A DNA stretch of 23,304 nucleotides from CALRGE01 sp964360635 (GTDB lineage: Bacteria > Patescibacteriota > Gracilibacteria > UBA1369 > 2-02-FULL-48-14). The position numbers and the translations under genes are program-made. The notes beneath the pieces were generated by a model. It was not told where the DNA came from and searched no databases. It worked only from the letters and a program-made list of their open reading frames with translations. This document shows positions 8,534 to 16,249 of the stretch, piece by piece. The stretch covers positions 1 to 23,304 of the forward strand of contig CAYHXO010000021.1 in assembly GCA_964360635.1 (NCBI GenBank). Reading direction: 5' to 3'. Each line of letters starts with the position of its first letter. The first letter of the stretch is position 1.

Positions 8534-8557
8534 AAAGGCAACTTTAAAAAAACACAA
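8529..8557 (-). promoter_or_regulatory. Promoter of the AAA ATPase gene
   Basis: On the minus strand: TTGTGT (8557-8552), a 17-base spacer and TATAAG (8534-8529), giving a leader of about 18 bases before the ATG at 8504. Confidence 0.4.
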
Positions 8558-8599
8558 GTTAATATCAATAAAAACACAGCTACTGATCCCAACTTATAG

Positions 8600-8628
8600 T
8601 TGACATGCAGTTTAAAAAGTGGTACTGT
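8600..8628 (+). promoter_or_regulatory. Promoter of the 247-residue membrane protein gene
   Basis: TTGACA at 8600-8605, a 17-base spacer ending in TGG, and TACTGT at 8623-8628. An in-frame ATG at 8605 lies inside the -35 box and so cannot be the start; the ATG at 8650 leaves a leader of about 15 bases. Confidence 0.5.
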
Positions 8629-8649
8629 AGCCGCCTTTTACAATTAAAT

Positions 8650-9393
8650 ATGTCAAGTTTAGACTCCCTAAGCCGAAATATAATTACACATCCGGATGAG
8701 ATTGAAGATAATCAACCCCGACTGGAAAAGAAATTTTCTGTGAAATTAGATCTAATTAACAACGGGGCGGTTGTCACAAATCGCTCGGGCACAACATTTC
8801 AAATACAAAAAGGCACAGAGCTGTGGGTATTAATTTTCCAAGATTCTAATGGCTTCAATGTTGAAGAGTTTTTACAAGAAGATTTTGAATCGTCACTTAA
8901 AGATTCATTAAAAATCATCAGAAAATCTAGACAAAACGATGGACAAAAAACAATACAAAGAATATTGAGTGGATTTGGTTTTTTCGGCACTATTGCTACA
9001 GTACTTGCTTCAAGTGCTGTAATGATAAAAAGCTGCAGTGATAACGCAGCAGAAGAAAGAGCTAATCACGTCGATTTTGGCAAATGGACGCAAAGACGCA
9101 CACTCGGCACACCTGATGGAGAAGCTGCCACAAAAGAACTTCAAGCTAATAATACAGATGCCATATTCGTAATTACCTGCGGGGAACGCAACGGAGACAC
9201 AAAATCAATTTCACATGAACAATTCATATATTATCAAGGAGAATATCCAGAACCATTCCCAAATGATACAAGTCACTCAAAATTCATTGGTTTTGAGGAA
9301 ATTCAACCTCATCCATTAATTATTTGTAGACATTCAAATACCGGCAGTACTTGGCAGTATTCGCTTGATCAATCTACTTCTACTACTCAGTAA
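8650..9393 (+). CDS. Single-pass membrane protein of unknown family
   Basis: 247 residues from the ATG at 8650; an in-frame ATG at 8605 is rejected because it sits in the -35 box. Residues 1-104 are soluble and polar. Residues about 105-126 (ILSGFGFFGTIATVLASSAVMI) form one membrane helix, with R91, K92 and R94 before it suggesting a cytoplasmic N-terminus. Residues 127-247 would then be outside, with C177 and C226 able to form a disulfide. I recognise no family. It converges on the PP2C phosphatase gene with an 11-base overlap. That protein has a similar plan (cytoplasmic domain, one helix, about 110 outer residues), so the two may belong to the same membrane pathway; this is inference from layout only. 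Confidence 0.7.
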   Translation: MSSLDSLSRNIITHPDEIEDNQPRLEKKFSVKLDLINNGAVVTNRSGTTFQIQKGTELWVLIFQDSNGFNVEEFLQEDFESSLKDSLKIIRKSRQNDGQKTIQRILSGFGFFGTIATVLASSAVMIKSCSDNAAEERANHVDFGKWTQRRTLGTPDGEAATKELQANNTDAIFVITCGERNGDTKSISHEQFIYYQGEYPEPFPNDTSHSKFIGFEEIQPHPLIICRHSNTGSTWQYSLDQSTSTTQ

Positions 9394-11332
9394 TTTTATC
9401 GGTTGTAGTCGCTGGCGCACTGGTGCCTACTTTTTCAGGCTCAATAGCCTCTGGTATTACCGGTTCTGGTATGACTAGCTGTTCAGCTAAAATACTCTGC
9501 ACTTGTTTTCCAGTTACAATCAGATTCAAAGGCTTCGCCCATTTAAGCTCTTCCGGACCATCTGCGTTCGTAATCTGATACTTTGCTTCAACTACAAGGC
9601 TTCTAAGCTTTTCAACACTTAGATTTGGATTGCGCAACTCATCAGAAATAGCCTTTCTAGTTCCTTTGATAGTATCAACTGTCACCTCATGGCTTTCAGG
9701 TGCATTAACCGCGTCAGCAAACTTCGAAACTCCATATGCACCAGCCCCAATCACTCCTGCTCCACCAACGGCTCCGGCCGCAATAGCTCCCGCCAATGCA
9801 ACACCTTTAGCAGTCTGGCCAATCAGAGAAACATCACTGCGTTTAACAGGAGTTGTTGGCTGTACTGGAGCCGGAACCGCTGCAATTGCTGGCGCTGCCA
9901 CTGGAACATAGACTGAGGAAACAGTTGAAAGGTCTATTACTGGAATAAGATTTTCGGGTGTAGAAGGAGATGCAGCAGGTGGAACTACCAGCATAGCAGG
10001 CACCACACTTCTATCTTTCACTTTTAGGACCTTATCTGGTGCAGCAGAAAGAGAAGTATTTACACCATTTACGTAAAAATCAATTCTACCGCCCGGATAT
10101 ACGATTGTACCATTTTGAAGTACACCATTAAGAAAATCTCCCTCCTCTTCTCTGTCTTTCAATGTGTAAATTCCTTTACCATTAAACTTTGCTCTCTCTT
10201 CAGCAGATAAAAATTGTAAATATTTTGGCACGTCATCAAAATCCGCATCAGAAACTGGTGGAAGATCCAATGGAGTAGGTGGCGTAGATTTATCAGGAGC
10301 ATCAACTACAGATGGGCCAGTAATGACAGGAGCCGCGATCTCATCCACAGCCGCTTCAACATCACTAGCTACAGCCTTCACAAGCCCAGCAACAGCCTCA
10401 CCCTCTTCCTTCTCTACTTTGCCTTCCTTACCTTTATGTTTGTAGATCAAAACAGTAACATTATCTACTTTTGGTTTGATAATTCTACTGGCTTTATCTC
10501 CATCTTTTCTACCTCGCACAGCATTAAAACTCGCAGTGGCCGCATCATGAGAATTTTTTCCTTTAATATTTTCCCATTCTTCTTCATCTGTAAAATTATC
10601 TGTTCGCCCATCGCTACAAAGTTCAACAGTATAGCCAGGCTTGATCACAACATCTCTATATATTTGAGTGAAATCCGCGGGACTTCCCTTCCCCAAAGCA
10701 TTTCCGGTTACATTCCTTCTTCTGTGATTCAAAGCTTCTTCTGCAGTGATCTTACCTTGATCAACCCAAATTTGAACAAGAGATTCGTCTTTTGTGGCAA
10801 AAACTTTATTTCCATTTTCATCCCAAATCACCAATCTACAATCACCAACAAGTGCGATATCAGCCAAATCTTCATCCTTGCTTGAATCATGTTTAAGTCG
10901 AAAAGAAACAAAAAGTGCTCCGGCTCCGGGTGATATTTTCAATGAACTATCAAGATCAGCCTGCGCTTTATCAACAATTACTTTAAAGTCACCACCATCC
11001 TCAAATCTTCCGGCGAGAATGTTAGCCGCAATTTGTCCATCACCGTGTTTACCTTCACCTCCCATCCCGTCAATAACAGTAAGTTCAAGTGAAATAACTT
11101 CACCGGAAGCATTTTCAGTTTTAACAACAACAGCTCTATCTTCATCAGTAAATAGATCTTTACCATCTTTATTAGACGTATAACCAGTATCCTTCGCCAC
11201 TGCAAAAGATCCAAAGCCAACATCACTCTGAGCTTCCGGATTATTCGAAAGCACACCTCCATCACTAATGGTGACTTCGCTTCTAATATTGTCTCCGCTT
11301 TCAGAACCGGCAATAGGCGTTTGTATTGGCAT
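9383..11332 (-). CDS. PP2C-family Ser/Thr phosphatase with proline-rich linker and membrane anchor
   Basis: 649 residues. The first 300 match PP2C (PPM): D63-E-D65-R in place of NED, D88-G-M-G-G, GDCRLVIW with D164, LCSDGRTDNFTDEE with D241, and VDNVTVLIY with D290. The metal-binding aspartates are all present, so it should be active on phosphoserine or phosphothreonine. Then come an acidic Ala-rich stretch (310-335), a Pro-rich region (335-362), a MORN-like piece (GDFLNGVLQNGTIVYPGGRIDFYVNG, 398-423), more Pro/Ala linker (440-498), a Gly/Ala-rich membrane helix (about 509-534) and a final domain of about 110 residues. The ATG is 8 bases after the stop of the MORN-like gene, with no ribosome site visible, so the pair is one operon. 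No Ser/Thr kinase lies in the window. Stop is TAG. Confidence 0.85.
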   Translation of the reverse strand: MPIQTPIAGSESGDNIRSEVTISDGGVLSNNPEAQSDVGFGSFAVAKDTGYTSNKDGKDLFTDEDRAVVVKTENASGEVISLELTVIDGMGGEGKHGDGQIAANILAGRFEDGGDFKVIVDKAQADLDSSLKISPGAGALFVSFRLKHDSSKDEDLADIALVGDCRLVIWDENGNKVFATKDESLVQIWVDQGKITAEEALNHRRRNVTGNALGKGSPADFTQIYRDVVIKPGYTVELCSDGRTDNFTDEEEWENIKGKNSHDAATASFNAVRGRKDGDKASRIIKPKVDNVTVLIYKHKGKEGKVEKEEGEAVAGLVKAVASDVEAAVDEIAAPVITGPSVVDAPDKSTPPTPLDLPPVSDADFDDVPKYLQFLSAEERAKFNGKGIYTLKDREEEGDFLNGVLQNGTIVYPGGRIDFYVNGVNTSLSAAPDKVLKVKDRSVVPAMLVVPPAASPSTPENLIPVIDLSTVSSVYVPVAAPAIAAVPAPVQPTTPVKRSDVSLIGQTAKGVALAGAIAAGAVGGAGVIGAGAYGVSKFADAVNAPESHEVTVDTIKGTRKAISDELRNPNLSVEKLRSLVVEAKYQITNADGPEELKWAKPLNLIVTGKQVQSILAEQLVIPEPVIPEAIEPEKVGTSAPATTTDKITE

Positions 11333-11340
11333 TTAGTGTT

Positions 11341-13341
11341 TTATCGTGCATTTAAAATAACAATTATCTGCTGATCAATCTCCTCTGCAGATAAATCGAT
11401 CGGACTTAAATCAAAATAAACATCTTTTTGATCTTTAGAAATCAAAACTTTTCCACCTTTATAATCGAATTGACTGCCTTCAACAGCAACACCATCAATC
11501 GTAACTGATGCAGATTTAATACTGTCCGCAGCAACAGGATCTTTCAATTTTAATGTATTTGTCACGAAGTCTAAAGTTTTCTGAGATTCATTTGCAACTT
11601 CAACTGCAGGCGATGGAATTGGCTCCAGTTTCTCCACAGGACCAGCTGTCCGATATGGCACATTCAACAATGCAACCAAAGCCGCCGCCTTTTCAGGACT
11701 TTCAACTGTATGAATTGGCCTATCACTCATCCAACCGGTACCCCAAGGTTTTTCATTTTGGAAAATAATATTTGCTCCGTCGGCTTTATAAGGACTTGTC
11801 TCAAAACCCTTTCTTGGTGCCAATTTTAATGTGTTCACTTTGCTCTGAACTTCTGTAACAGTTTTTTCAAGACCTACAAATTCTTTCACACCATCAACAA
11901 TTCGCACACCATCAATCAACTCACCTTGTTCATTAAAAGTTCCTATAGATTGGACTTTCTCCTCCGACCAAGATCCATTTTTCAAGCCATTATTCTCTGA
12001 TTCCCAGAATGCGCCTGTTTGAATCGCCTTCCCATCAGAAGATGTCCAAGTTCCAAAAATTTGCATACTATTTCTAAATGTACCAACGCTCTTACTTCCA
12101 TCTTCCCAGGTAAAGTTACCGGCAACAGTTTCCGCTCCTTTAATTTGTTCTACAGTAAGCGCCGGATTTGTTTCTTGCACTTTTTCAGCAGGAATTTCTG
12201 GTTTAGGCTCAACAACTTTATTTGCTTCATCTTTTACGGCTTCTGTATGTTCAGGTGTTACCGGTGGCACAACTGGTGCTGGCTCCAACGGAGCTCCATT
12301 TGCATAGTTGATAATTTTACCATTTTCAGACCGGATACCATTAATCAATCCATTATTGTCATCGTTTGAAAAACTTCCTGTTTCTATTACCTTCCCATCT
12401 GGGGATGTCCATGTCCCCTGAATAAAGATACCAGAGGTTTTATCAAAATTTCCGCTTGTAATCCCCCATTCTTTAGAGGTGATAATACCTGCAACAAACA
12501 CACCTTTTTCAAATGTTCCGACAAAAGTATCTCCATTTTCAGGGTCAGTATATGTACCAACTACATCACCTTTGGTTTGTTCCAATGTAAGACCACTTGT
12601 TTGTGGAGTAACTGTTTCCGGCACAACCGGGATAGCCGGCGGTACAGGTTCAACAACTGGTGGCTGTGGGTCAACTACAACTTTTGGTAACTCTGGTGTA
12701 ACTTTTTCTTTATTTGCTGAATCTTGAGGAGCTACCGGAACTACCGGAGCCACAGGCTCTGGGCTAACTGATGGTGGTGTTGGCTCGGGTGTAGCATTTG
12801 GAACGGTTGGTGCAGAAGGCACAACTGAAGGGTCTTGTGGTACAACAACAGGGTCTGCCGGCACATCAGGAAGTCTTCCGGAAGGCCTTAAAGGAACAGA
12901 ATCAATAGTCTTTGTTTTTCCGTCAGGATTAACAACAGTTAAATAACCGTCGCTAATCGCAACTTTTCCGCCAATTTTCAAATCATCCACATTAATTCCT
13001 GGATTTTCCTTCATCACAAAAGCCAAACTCAAATAAGCCTCTTTCTCCGCTTGATCAGGAGTCATACCAGGTAAAATAGAAAAATAATCTTTAATCATTG
13101 GAAATAAAGTATTGCCGGCTTTAATTTCATACCCCTTAGATGTAGCTCCCAAATCCGCTAAAGTCTTATATCCCTTTCCTGTAAGATCACTGACTACATC
13201 GTTAAAAACATCTGCCGTTTTCAAATCTGATCTCTTTTCATAAAATTCAGTTCGCTTACCGTCAGAAGGTCCGCCATTCACGGCATCTTTCGAAGTAACG
13301 ACTTCCTTATTCCAATCCTTTCCTTTTATTTCTGCGACCAT
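11341..13341 (-). CDS. LysM-like / proline-rich / MORN-like repeat protein
   Basis: 666 residues with no signal peptide or membrane helix. A LysM-like module at 70-147 (GYEIKAGNTLFPMIK...NPGINVDDLKIGGKVAI, then LTVVNPDGKTKTID) is followed by a long Pro/Val linker (about 158-248). Two similar MORN-like blocks follow at 251-345 and 396-490, sharing the order LT-EQ-KG, VGTF, GTWTS-DGK-I-TG and NNGL-NG-SE, and separated by a second Pro-rich spacer. Residues 500-666 are unrecognised. MORN repeats usually bind lipids or proteins, and LysM binds glycans; a cytoplasmic scaffold or a protein exported without a signal are both possible. It is the first gene of an operon with the PP2C phosphatase. The LysM-like module and linker recur in the 467-residue protein at 18636. 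Confidence 0.8.
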   Translation of the reverse strand: MVAEIKGKDWNKEVVTSKDAVNGGPSDGKRTEFYEKRSDLKTADVFNDVVSDLTGKGYKTLADLGATSKGYEIKAGNTLFPMIKDYFSILPGMTPDQAEKEAYLSLAFVMKENPGINVDDLKIGGKVAISDGYLTVVNPDGKTKTIDSVPLRPSGRLPDVPADPVVVPQDPSVVPSAPTVPNATPEPTPPSVSPEPVAPVVPVAPQDSANKEKVTPELPKVVVDPQPPVVEPVPPAIPVVPETVTPQTSGLTLEQTKGDVVGTYTDPENGDTFVGTFEKGVFVAGIITSKEWGITSGNFDKTSGIFIQGTWTSPDGKVIETGSFSNDDNNGLINGIRSENGKIINYANGAPLEPAPVVPPVTPEHTEAVKDEANKVVEPKPEIPAEKVQETNPALTVEQIKGAETVAGNFTWEDGSKSVGTFRNSMQIFGTWTSSDGKAIQTGAFWESENNGLKNGSWSEEKVQSIGTFNEQGELIDGVRIVDGVKEFVGLEKTVTEVQSKVNTLKLAPRKGFETSPYKADGANIIFQNEKPWGTGWMSDRPIHTVESPEKAAALVALLNVPYRTAGPVEKLEPIPSPAVEVANESQKTLDFVTNTLKLKDPVAADSIKSASVTIDGVAVEGSQFDYKGGKVLISKDQKDVYFDLSPIDLSAEEIDQQIIVILNAR

Positions 13342-13372
13342 ATGATTTTGTTTTTATTTTTTAAATCTTAAG

Positions 13373-13381
13373 ATTATACCA
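13373..13381 (-). promoter_or_regulatory. Extended -10 promoter of the MORN-like/PP2C operon
   Basis: Minus strand TGG-TATAAT, exact -10 consensus with the TGn extension; the -35 region is poor. The leader of about 25 bases is A-rich (AAGATTTAA, then AAAAACAAAAT) with no Shine-Dalgarno site, and resembles the leaders of the genes at 16377 and 18636. Confidence 0.6.
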
Positions 13382-13488
13382 CAAATTTTAGTTAAATGGA
13401 AGCTGTGGAATAAAAATCTAAATTATTCTAGCTTGCCGTTTAATTTACAAGTAAAATAGTGGCCACAGATAGTAACTTATAAATTGAC

Positions 13489-13632
13489 ATGAAACGAATA
13501 GTCAAAGCAACCGAGCCACAAAAAATACCAAGATCTTGGATTGAGTTGGCAAAAGCCAGCCCGGAAATATTCAAAATATACGGTGGCGGAGAAGCATATC
13601 TAAAAAAAGAACGAGCGGGTTGGTACAAATAA
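13489..13632 (+). CDS. Small basic protein, 47 residues, unknown
   Basis: ATG at 13489 and TAA at 13630-13632 enclose MKRIVKATEPQKIPRSWIEL and a further 27 residues ending in LKKERAGWYK. The composition (Lys/Arg-rich, one helix-prone middle, GGGEAYLKKE tail) looks coding and fills the gap between two minus-strand genes. It stops 1 base before the 3' end of the methyltransferase gene, matching the tail-to-tail packing elsewhere. A TATAAA (13478-13483) lies 5 bases before the ATG, but no good -35 box is seen. The size and tail recall short antitoxin-like proteins, but there is no toxin partner beside it and I do not claim that role. The opposite-strand frame here is a shadow. Confidence 0.5.
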   Translation: MKRIVKATEPQKIPRSWIELAKASPEIFKIYGGGEAYLKKERAGWYK

Positions 13633-13633
13633 T

Positions 13634-14233
13634 TTACTTCTTCACCGCAAGCAATAACCCCGCTCCAACATCAATTTCCACAACTTCTAATCGCGGATCT
13701 TTGTGAATGCCATCAATAAATTCAAGCATACTTTTAAAACGATGGCTCTTCACATTGTCCACAATAACCAACCCACCCTTGTTCATGAGGGGAAAAACCG
13801 TATCAAAAAAACTCTGCGTTTCCTGTTTTGTGGCGTCAAAAAATGCCATGTCTAGGCGGGCCGAAGGCCTGCCCTTTTCGGTTTCTAATAAAAGCAACCC
13901 TTCAGTTATCACCTCTGGTGCGTGACCTTTAACCTGCCTAATTCTATGTTCCAAGCCAGCCTTTGCAATATTCTTCTCTGCAAGGCCAAAACGCCTTGTG
14001 TGAGACTCAATGGTTACAATCTGCCCAAAGTCATTTTCTTCCATCGCTGTCGCCATCCAAATTGCGCTATATCCAATAGAAGTTCCGATCTCCAGAAGTA
14101 ATTTTGGCCGCCATATTCTCACCAAATAATAAAGCATGCGCCCGGTTTTTGGGCCAACAATCCAAGCAAGCTCTTCTTCATTTTGCTTTTCGATTTTATG
14201 AAGCAGTGCTGTAAGTTTTTTTTGCATATTCAA
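13634..14233 (-). CDS. SAM-dependent O-methyltransferase (class I, YrrM/COMT-like)
   Basis: 199 residues, typical for the bacterial O-methyltransferase family 3. The SAM-binding motif I is LLLEIGTSIGYSAIWMA (E48-IGTS), followed by an acidic strand end (IVTIESHTRRFGLAEKNI), DMAFFDATK and VIVDNVKSH (the metal/active-site Asp-Asn region), ending in VGAGLLLAVKK. The family transfers a methyl group to hydroxyl groups of small catechol-like acceptors, but the real substrate is unknown. It is the last gene of the rdgB - glutaredoxin - methyltransferase operon. Its start overlaps the glutaredoxin gene by 38 bases (or 32, if the second ATG at 14227 is used), unusually long even for a compact genome. 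Stop is TAA. Confidence 0.85.
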   Translation of the reverse strand: MNMQKKLTALLHKIEKQNEEELAWIVGPKTGRMLYYLVRIWRPKLLLEIGTSIGYSAIWMATAMEENDFGQIVTIESHTRRFGLAEKNIAKAGLEHRIRQVKGHAPEVITEGLLLLETEKGRPSARLDMAFFDATKQETQSFFDTVFPLMNKGGLVIVDNVKSHRFKSMLEFIDGIHKDPRLEVVEIDVGAGLLLAVKK

Positions 14234-14435
14234 TTATATCTGATGATTCATACATCATTTTTTCGTCGTCCACCAAAAATGGAATCTGCGCCTTCCCTCC
14301 CAACTCAAGCAGTTTTTCTCTGCCGGGCGTTCCGGGAGCAGCATCGATCAATTCAAATTCCAAATTCATATTTTTAAAAGACGCAATAACTTTTTGACAA
14401 TATGGACAGTAATCGGCGTAATAAAGTTTAAGCAT
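14196..14435 (-). CDS. Glutaredoxin
   Basis: 79 residues, the size of a classic single-domain glutaredoxin. The active site is YYADYCPYCQKV with C10-P-Y-C13. The later AQIPFLVDD supplies the cis-proline of the thioredoxin fold, and MMYESSDIIEYAKKTY is the C-terminal helix that helps bind glutathione. The GSH-contact pattern E-S-S-D resembles the glutaredoxin/glutathione-S-transferase N-domain style. It would reduce disulfides or mixed disulfides in the cytoplasm; whether glutathione or another thiol is used here is unknown. Its ATG overlaps the rdgB stop region by 8 bases, so translation is probably coupled. Confidence 0.9.
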   Translation of the reverse strand: MLKLYYADYCPYCQKVIASFKNMNLEFELIDAAPGTPGREKLLELGGKAQIPFLVDDEKMMYESSDIIEYAKKTYSTAS

Positions 14436-15015
14436 TTTTTAAGGTTTTTAGCAGTTTTTTGAAAGCTTTTCCACGATGACTTATCTTATTTTTCTCTTCA
14501 TCGCTAAGTGCAGAATACACTTTATCATAAGGCACAGGTTTAAACACGCTTGAAAGTGGCAAGCCCACTTTTATTTCAACCTCAACTCGACCACTAATCA
14601 GTCCCTCGGTATGTTCGACATGAACAAAACTTTCTTCACCATTAACAAAAGCTGCCGCACAAACAAATTTCGCAGATCGATCTTTTTCATCTTTCATTCG
14701 ATTCATAAAAACATCAAGCCACTCTGAGTCTGAAGCATGTTCACCTGCTCCCCACCGCCTAGTTTTCAAACCAAGCTCATCAGCAAGCACGGTAATAAAA
14801 ATTCCACTGTCGTCAGCAATTGTTGGCAAACCGGAAAGTCCAGCAAAGTGACTCGCTTTCGCTAATGCAATCTCCTCAAAACTTTCACCGATTTCTTCAA
14901 AATCCACTTCAATTCCAAGCTCAGACAATGAAATAAATTCATGTCCGGACTCACCTAATATTCCGGAAATTTCTTTAAACTTACCGGGATTTCCTGTAGC
15001 AATAAGTATTTTCAT
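14428..15015 (-). CDS. rdgB: XTP/dITP pyrophosphatase (RdgB/HAM1 family)
   Basis: 195 residues, the normal family length. It opens with MKILIATGNPGKFKEI (the TGN-x-x-K substrate-binding loop). FEEIALAKASHFAGLSGLPTIADDSGI gives the catalytic acidic DDSG motif, and the C-terminal ISHRGKAFKKL gives the base-recognition S-H-R. The family hydrolyses ITP, dITP and XTP to monophosphates, keeping deaminated purines out of DNA and RNA. The stretch between KTRRWGAGEHASDSEW and ISHRGKAF is somewhat diverged from well-studied members, but no key residue is missing. It is the first gene of a three-gene operon and is divergent from the Wzy-like gene with only 18 bases between start codons. Stop is TAA. Confidence 0.93.
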   Translation of the reverse strand: MKILIATGNPGKFKEISGILGESGHEFISLSELGIEVDFEEIGESFEEIALAKASHFAGLSGLPTIADDSGIFITVLADELGLKTRRWGAGEHASDSEWLDVFMNRMKDEKDRSAKFVCAAAFVNGEESFVHVEHTEGLISGRVEVEIKVGLPLSSVFKPVPYDKVYSALSDEEKNKISHRGKAFKKLLKTLKNA

Positions 15016-15025
15016 AGGCTCGGGA

Positions 15026-15035
15026 AGTGTACAAT
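15026..15035. promoter_or_regulatory. Possible overlapping divergent -10 elements
   Basis: AGTGTACAAT reads as TACAAT on the plus strand (15030-15035) and TACACT on the minus strand (15031-15026), sharing a TGTACA palindrome. They are 7 bases before the ATG at 15043 and 10 bases before the rdgB ATG (15015). No good -35 box is seen in either direction. Confidence 0.3.
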
Positions 15036-16245
15036 GTCGCCGATGAAGAAAAAAGACCTAAATTTAATAGACTTTGGAATAGCAATAACTCTAATTTTTA
15101 CCTTAGTTGCAGAACTTTATCGCTTCCACGGGATTTTATTACTCGACATTTGGACTCCGCTTTTCAGTAGCGTCTGTCTACTTTACTTTTTACTGAAAAA
15201 AAACTTAAAAATTCCTGACACTTTTCTGCCAGCAGCATTTTTTGTGACATTCGGATTCGCTTCACTGCTTCTAAATTCCGGTAGCATGACCACTTCAACT
15301 TTCGCCGAAGCAGCTTTTTACGGAATCCGCTGGGCTTCAATGTATTTCTTATCTGTAATTGTTTACAATCGACCGCAAAAAATTTATCTGCAAATGCTTT
15401 TTATTCTCGCGGCTCTGCTCGCGATTGCAGGTTTTATTCAGCTCAAATTTGTTCCGGATTTTACAAGTTTCGAAGAGCTCGGTTGGGATCCACACCAAAA
15501 TCGACTCCTCTCAACTTGGTTCGATCCAAATTTTGTGGGAGGTTTTTTCGCCTTCATTTTACCAATCTCAATCGGCTACGCACTTAAAGAAAAATCAAAA
15601 AAAATCTTGCCGATAATAGCCGTAATCACACTCGCACTTTTCATGACTTACTCGCGTAGCTCATATCTTGCACTCCTAACCGGAATACTGGTTTTTGGCA
15701 TTTTTCGCGACTTTAGAATTATTCTTTTGTCAGGTCTAATAGGCGTCATTCTACTTGCTGTTTCACCACCAGCACAACAACGCGTTGGTGATTTAATTGG
15801 CAGCGTAAATTCAGTTTTCACAGAGACATACAGCCTACCTGATCCATCAGCTCGGTTACGATTTCAAACCTGGGGAAATGCATGGAATTTATTTTTAACA
15901 GCACCGGTTTTTGGCCATGGATACAACGCATACGCCGAAGCCTCACTCGAAAATAAAACATTGAAAGACAGCAATGTCCACTCCGCAAATGGCTCAGATT
16001 CAAGTCTACTAAACATCTTAGCCACCACCGGAATTGCCGGATTTCTCCCATACATTTCAGTATATATTTTACTGGCAATTCGCGCCTTCAAAAATCGCCG
16101 AAATCCAATTTCTCTCGGATTTTTCAGCGGACTTTGCGGACTCTTCATTCATTCAATTTTCTTAAACAGTCTACTTTTCCCACTAATCCTGGCTCCGTTT
16201 TGGATAATGACCGGACTTATTGACGACAAACCCGAGGGTGCATAG
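15034..16245 (+). CDS. O-antigen ligase / Wzy-like polytopic membrane protein
   Basis: 403 residues with about ten to eleven membrane helices. The Wzy_C (O-antigen ligase) signature is clear: STWFDPNFVGGFFAFILP, MTYSRSSYLALLTGILVF with the conserved S-R-S after a helix, then the outer loop PSARLRFQTWGNAWNLFLTAPVFGHGYNAYAE and a histidine in the following VHSANGSDSSLLNILATTGIAGFLPY. Members polymerise or transfer lipid-linked glycans on the outer face of the membrane. In a monoderm-like CPR cell this could mean wall glycan synthesis or surface protein glycosylation; that is inference. The ATG at 15034 overlaps a possible -10 box, so the ATG at 15043 may be the true start. Stop is TAG. Four 11-bp repeats begin 4 bases later. 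Confidence 0.85.
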   Translation: MSPMKKKDLNLIDFGIAITLIFTLVAELYRFHGILLLDIWTPLFSSVCLLYFLLKKNLKIPDTFLPAAFFVTFGFASLLLNSGSMTTSTFAEAAFYGIRWASMYFLSVIVYNRPQKIYLQMLFILAALLAIAGFIQLKFVPDFTSFEELGWDPHQNRLLSTWFDPNFVGGFFAFILPISIGYALKEKSKKILPIIAVITLALFMTYSRSSYLALLTGILVFGIFRDFRIILLSGLIGVILLAVSPPAQQRVGDLIGSVNSVFTETYSLPDPSARLRFQTWGNAWNLFLTAPVFGHGYNAYAEASLENKTLKDSNVHSANGSDSSLLNILATTGIAGFLPYISVYILLAIRAFKNRRNPISLGFFSGLCGLFIHSIFLNSLLFPLILAPFWIMTGLIDDKPEGA

Positions 16246-16249
16246 CATT

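Noticed and set aside
10436..11183. Open frames of 149 and 129 residues on the plus strand
   Set aside because: They lie inside the PP2C coding region on the opposite strand, whose conserved metal-binding motifs show which frame is real.
13459..13466. GTGGCCAC palindrome
   Set aside because: An isolated 8-base palindrome is expected by chance and has no clear placement relative to a promoter.
13440..13628. 62-residue open frame on the minus strand
   Set aside because: It mirrors the 47-residue plus-strand frame, has no promoter or ribosome site, and its hydrophobic composition is what the complement of a Lys-rich gene gives.
14196..14233. Frameshift joining the glutaredoxin and O-methyltransferase genes
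   Set aside because: Each gene has complete family motifs and its own start and stop, so a long gene overlap is the simpler reading.
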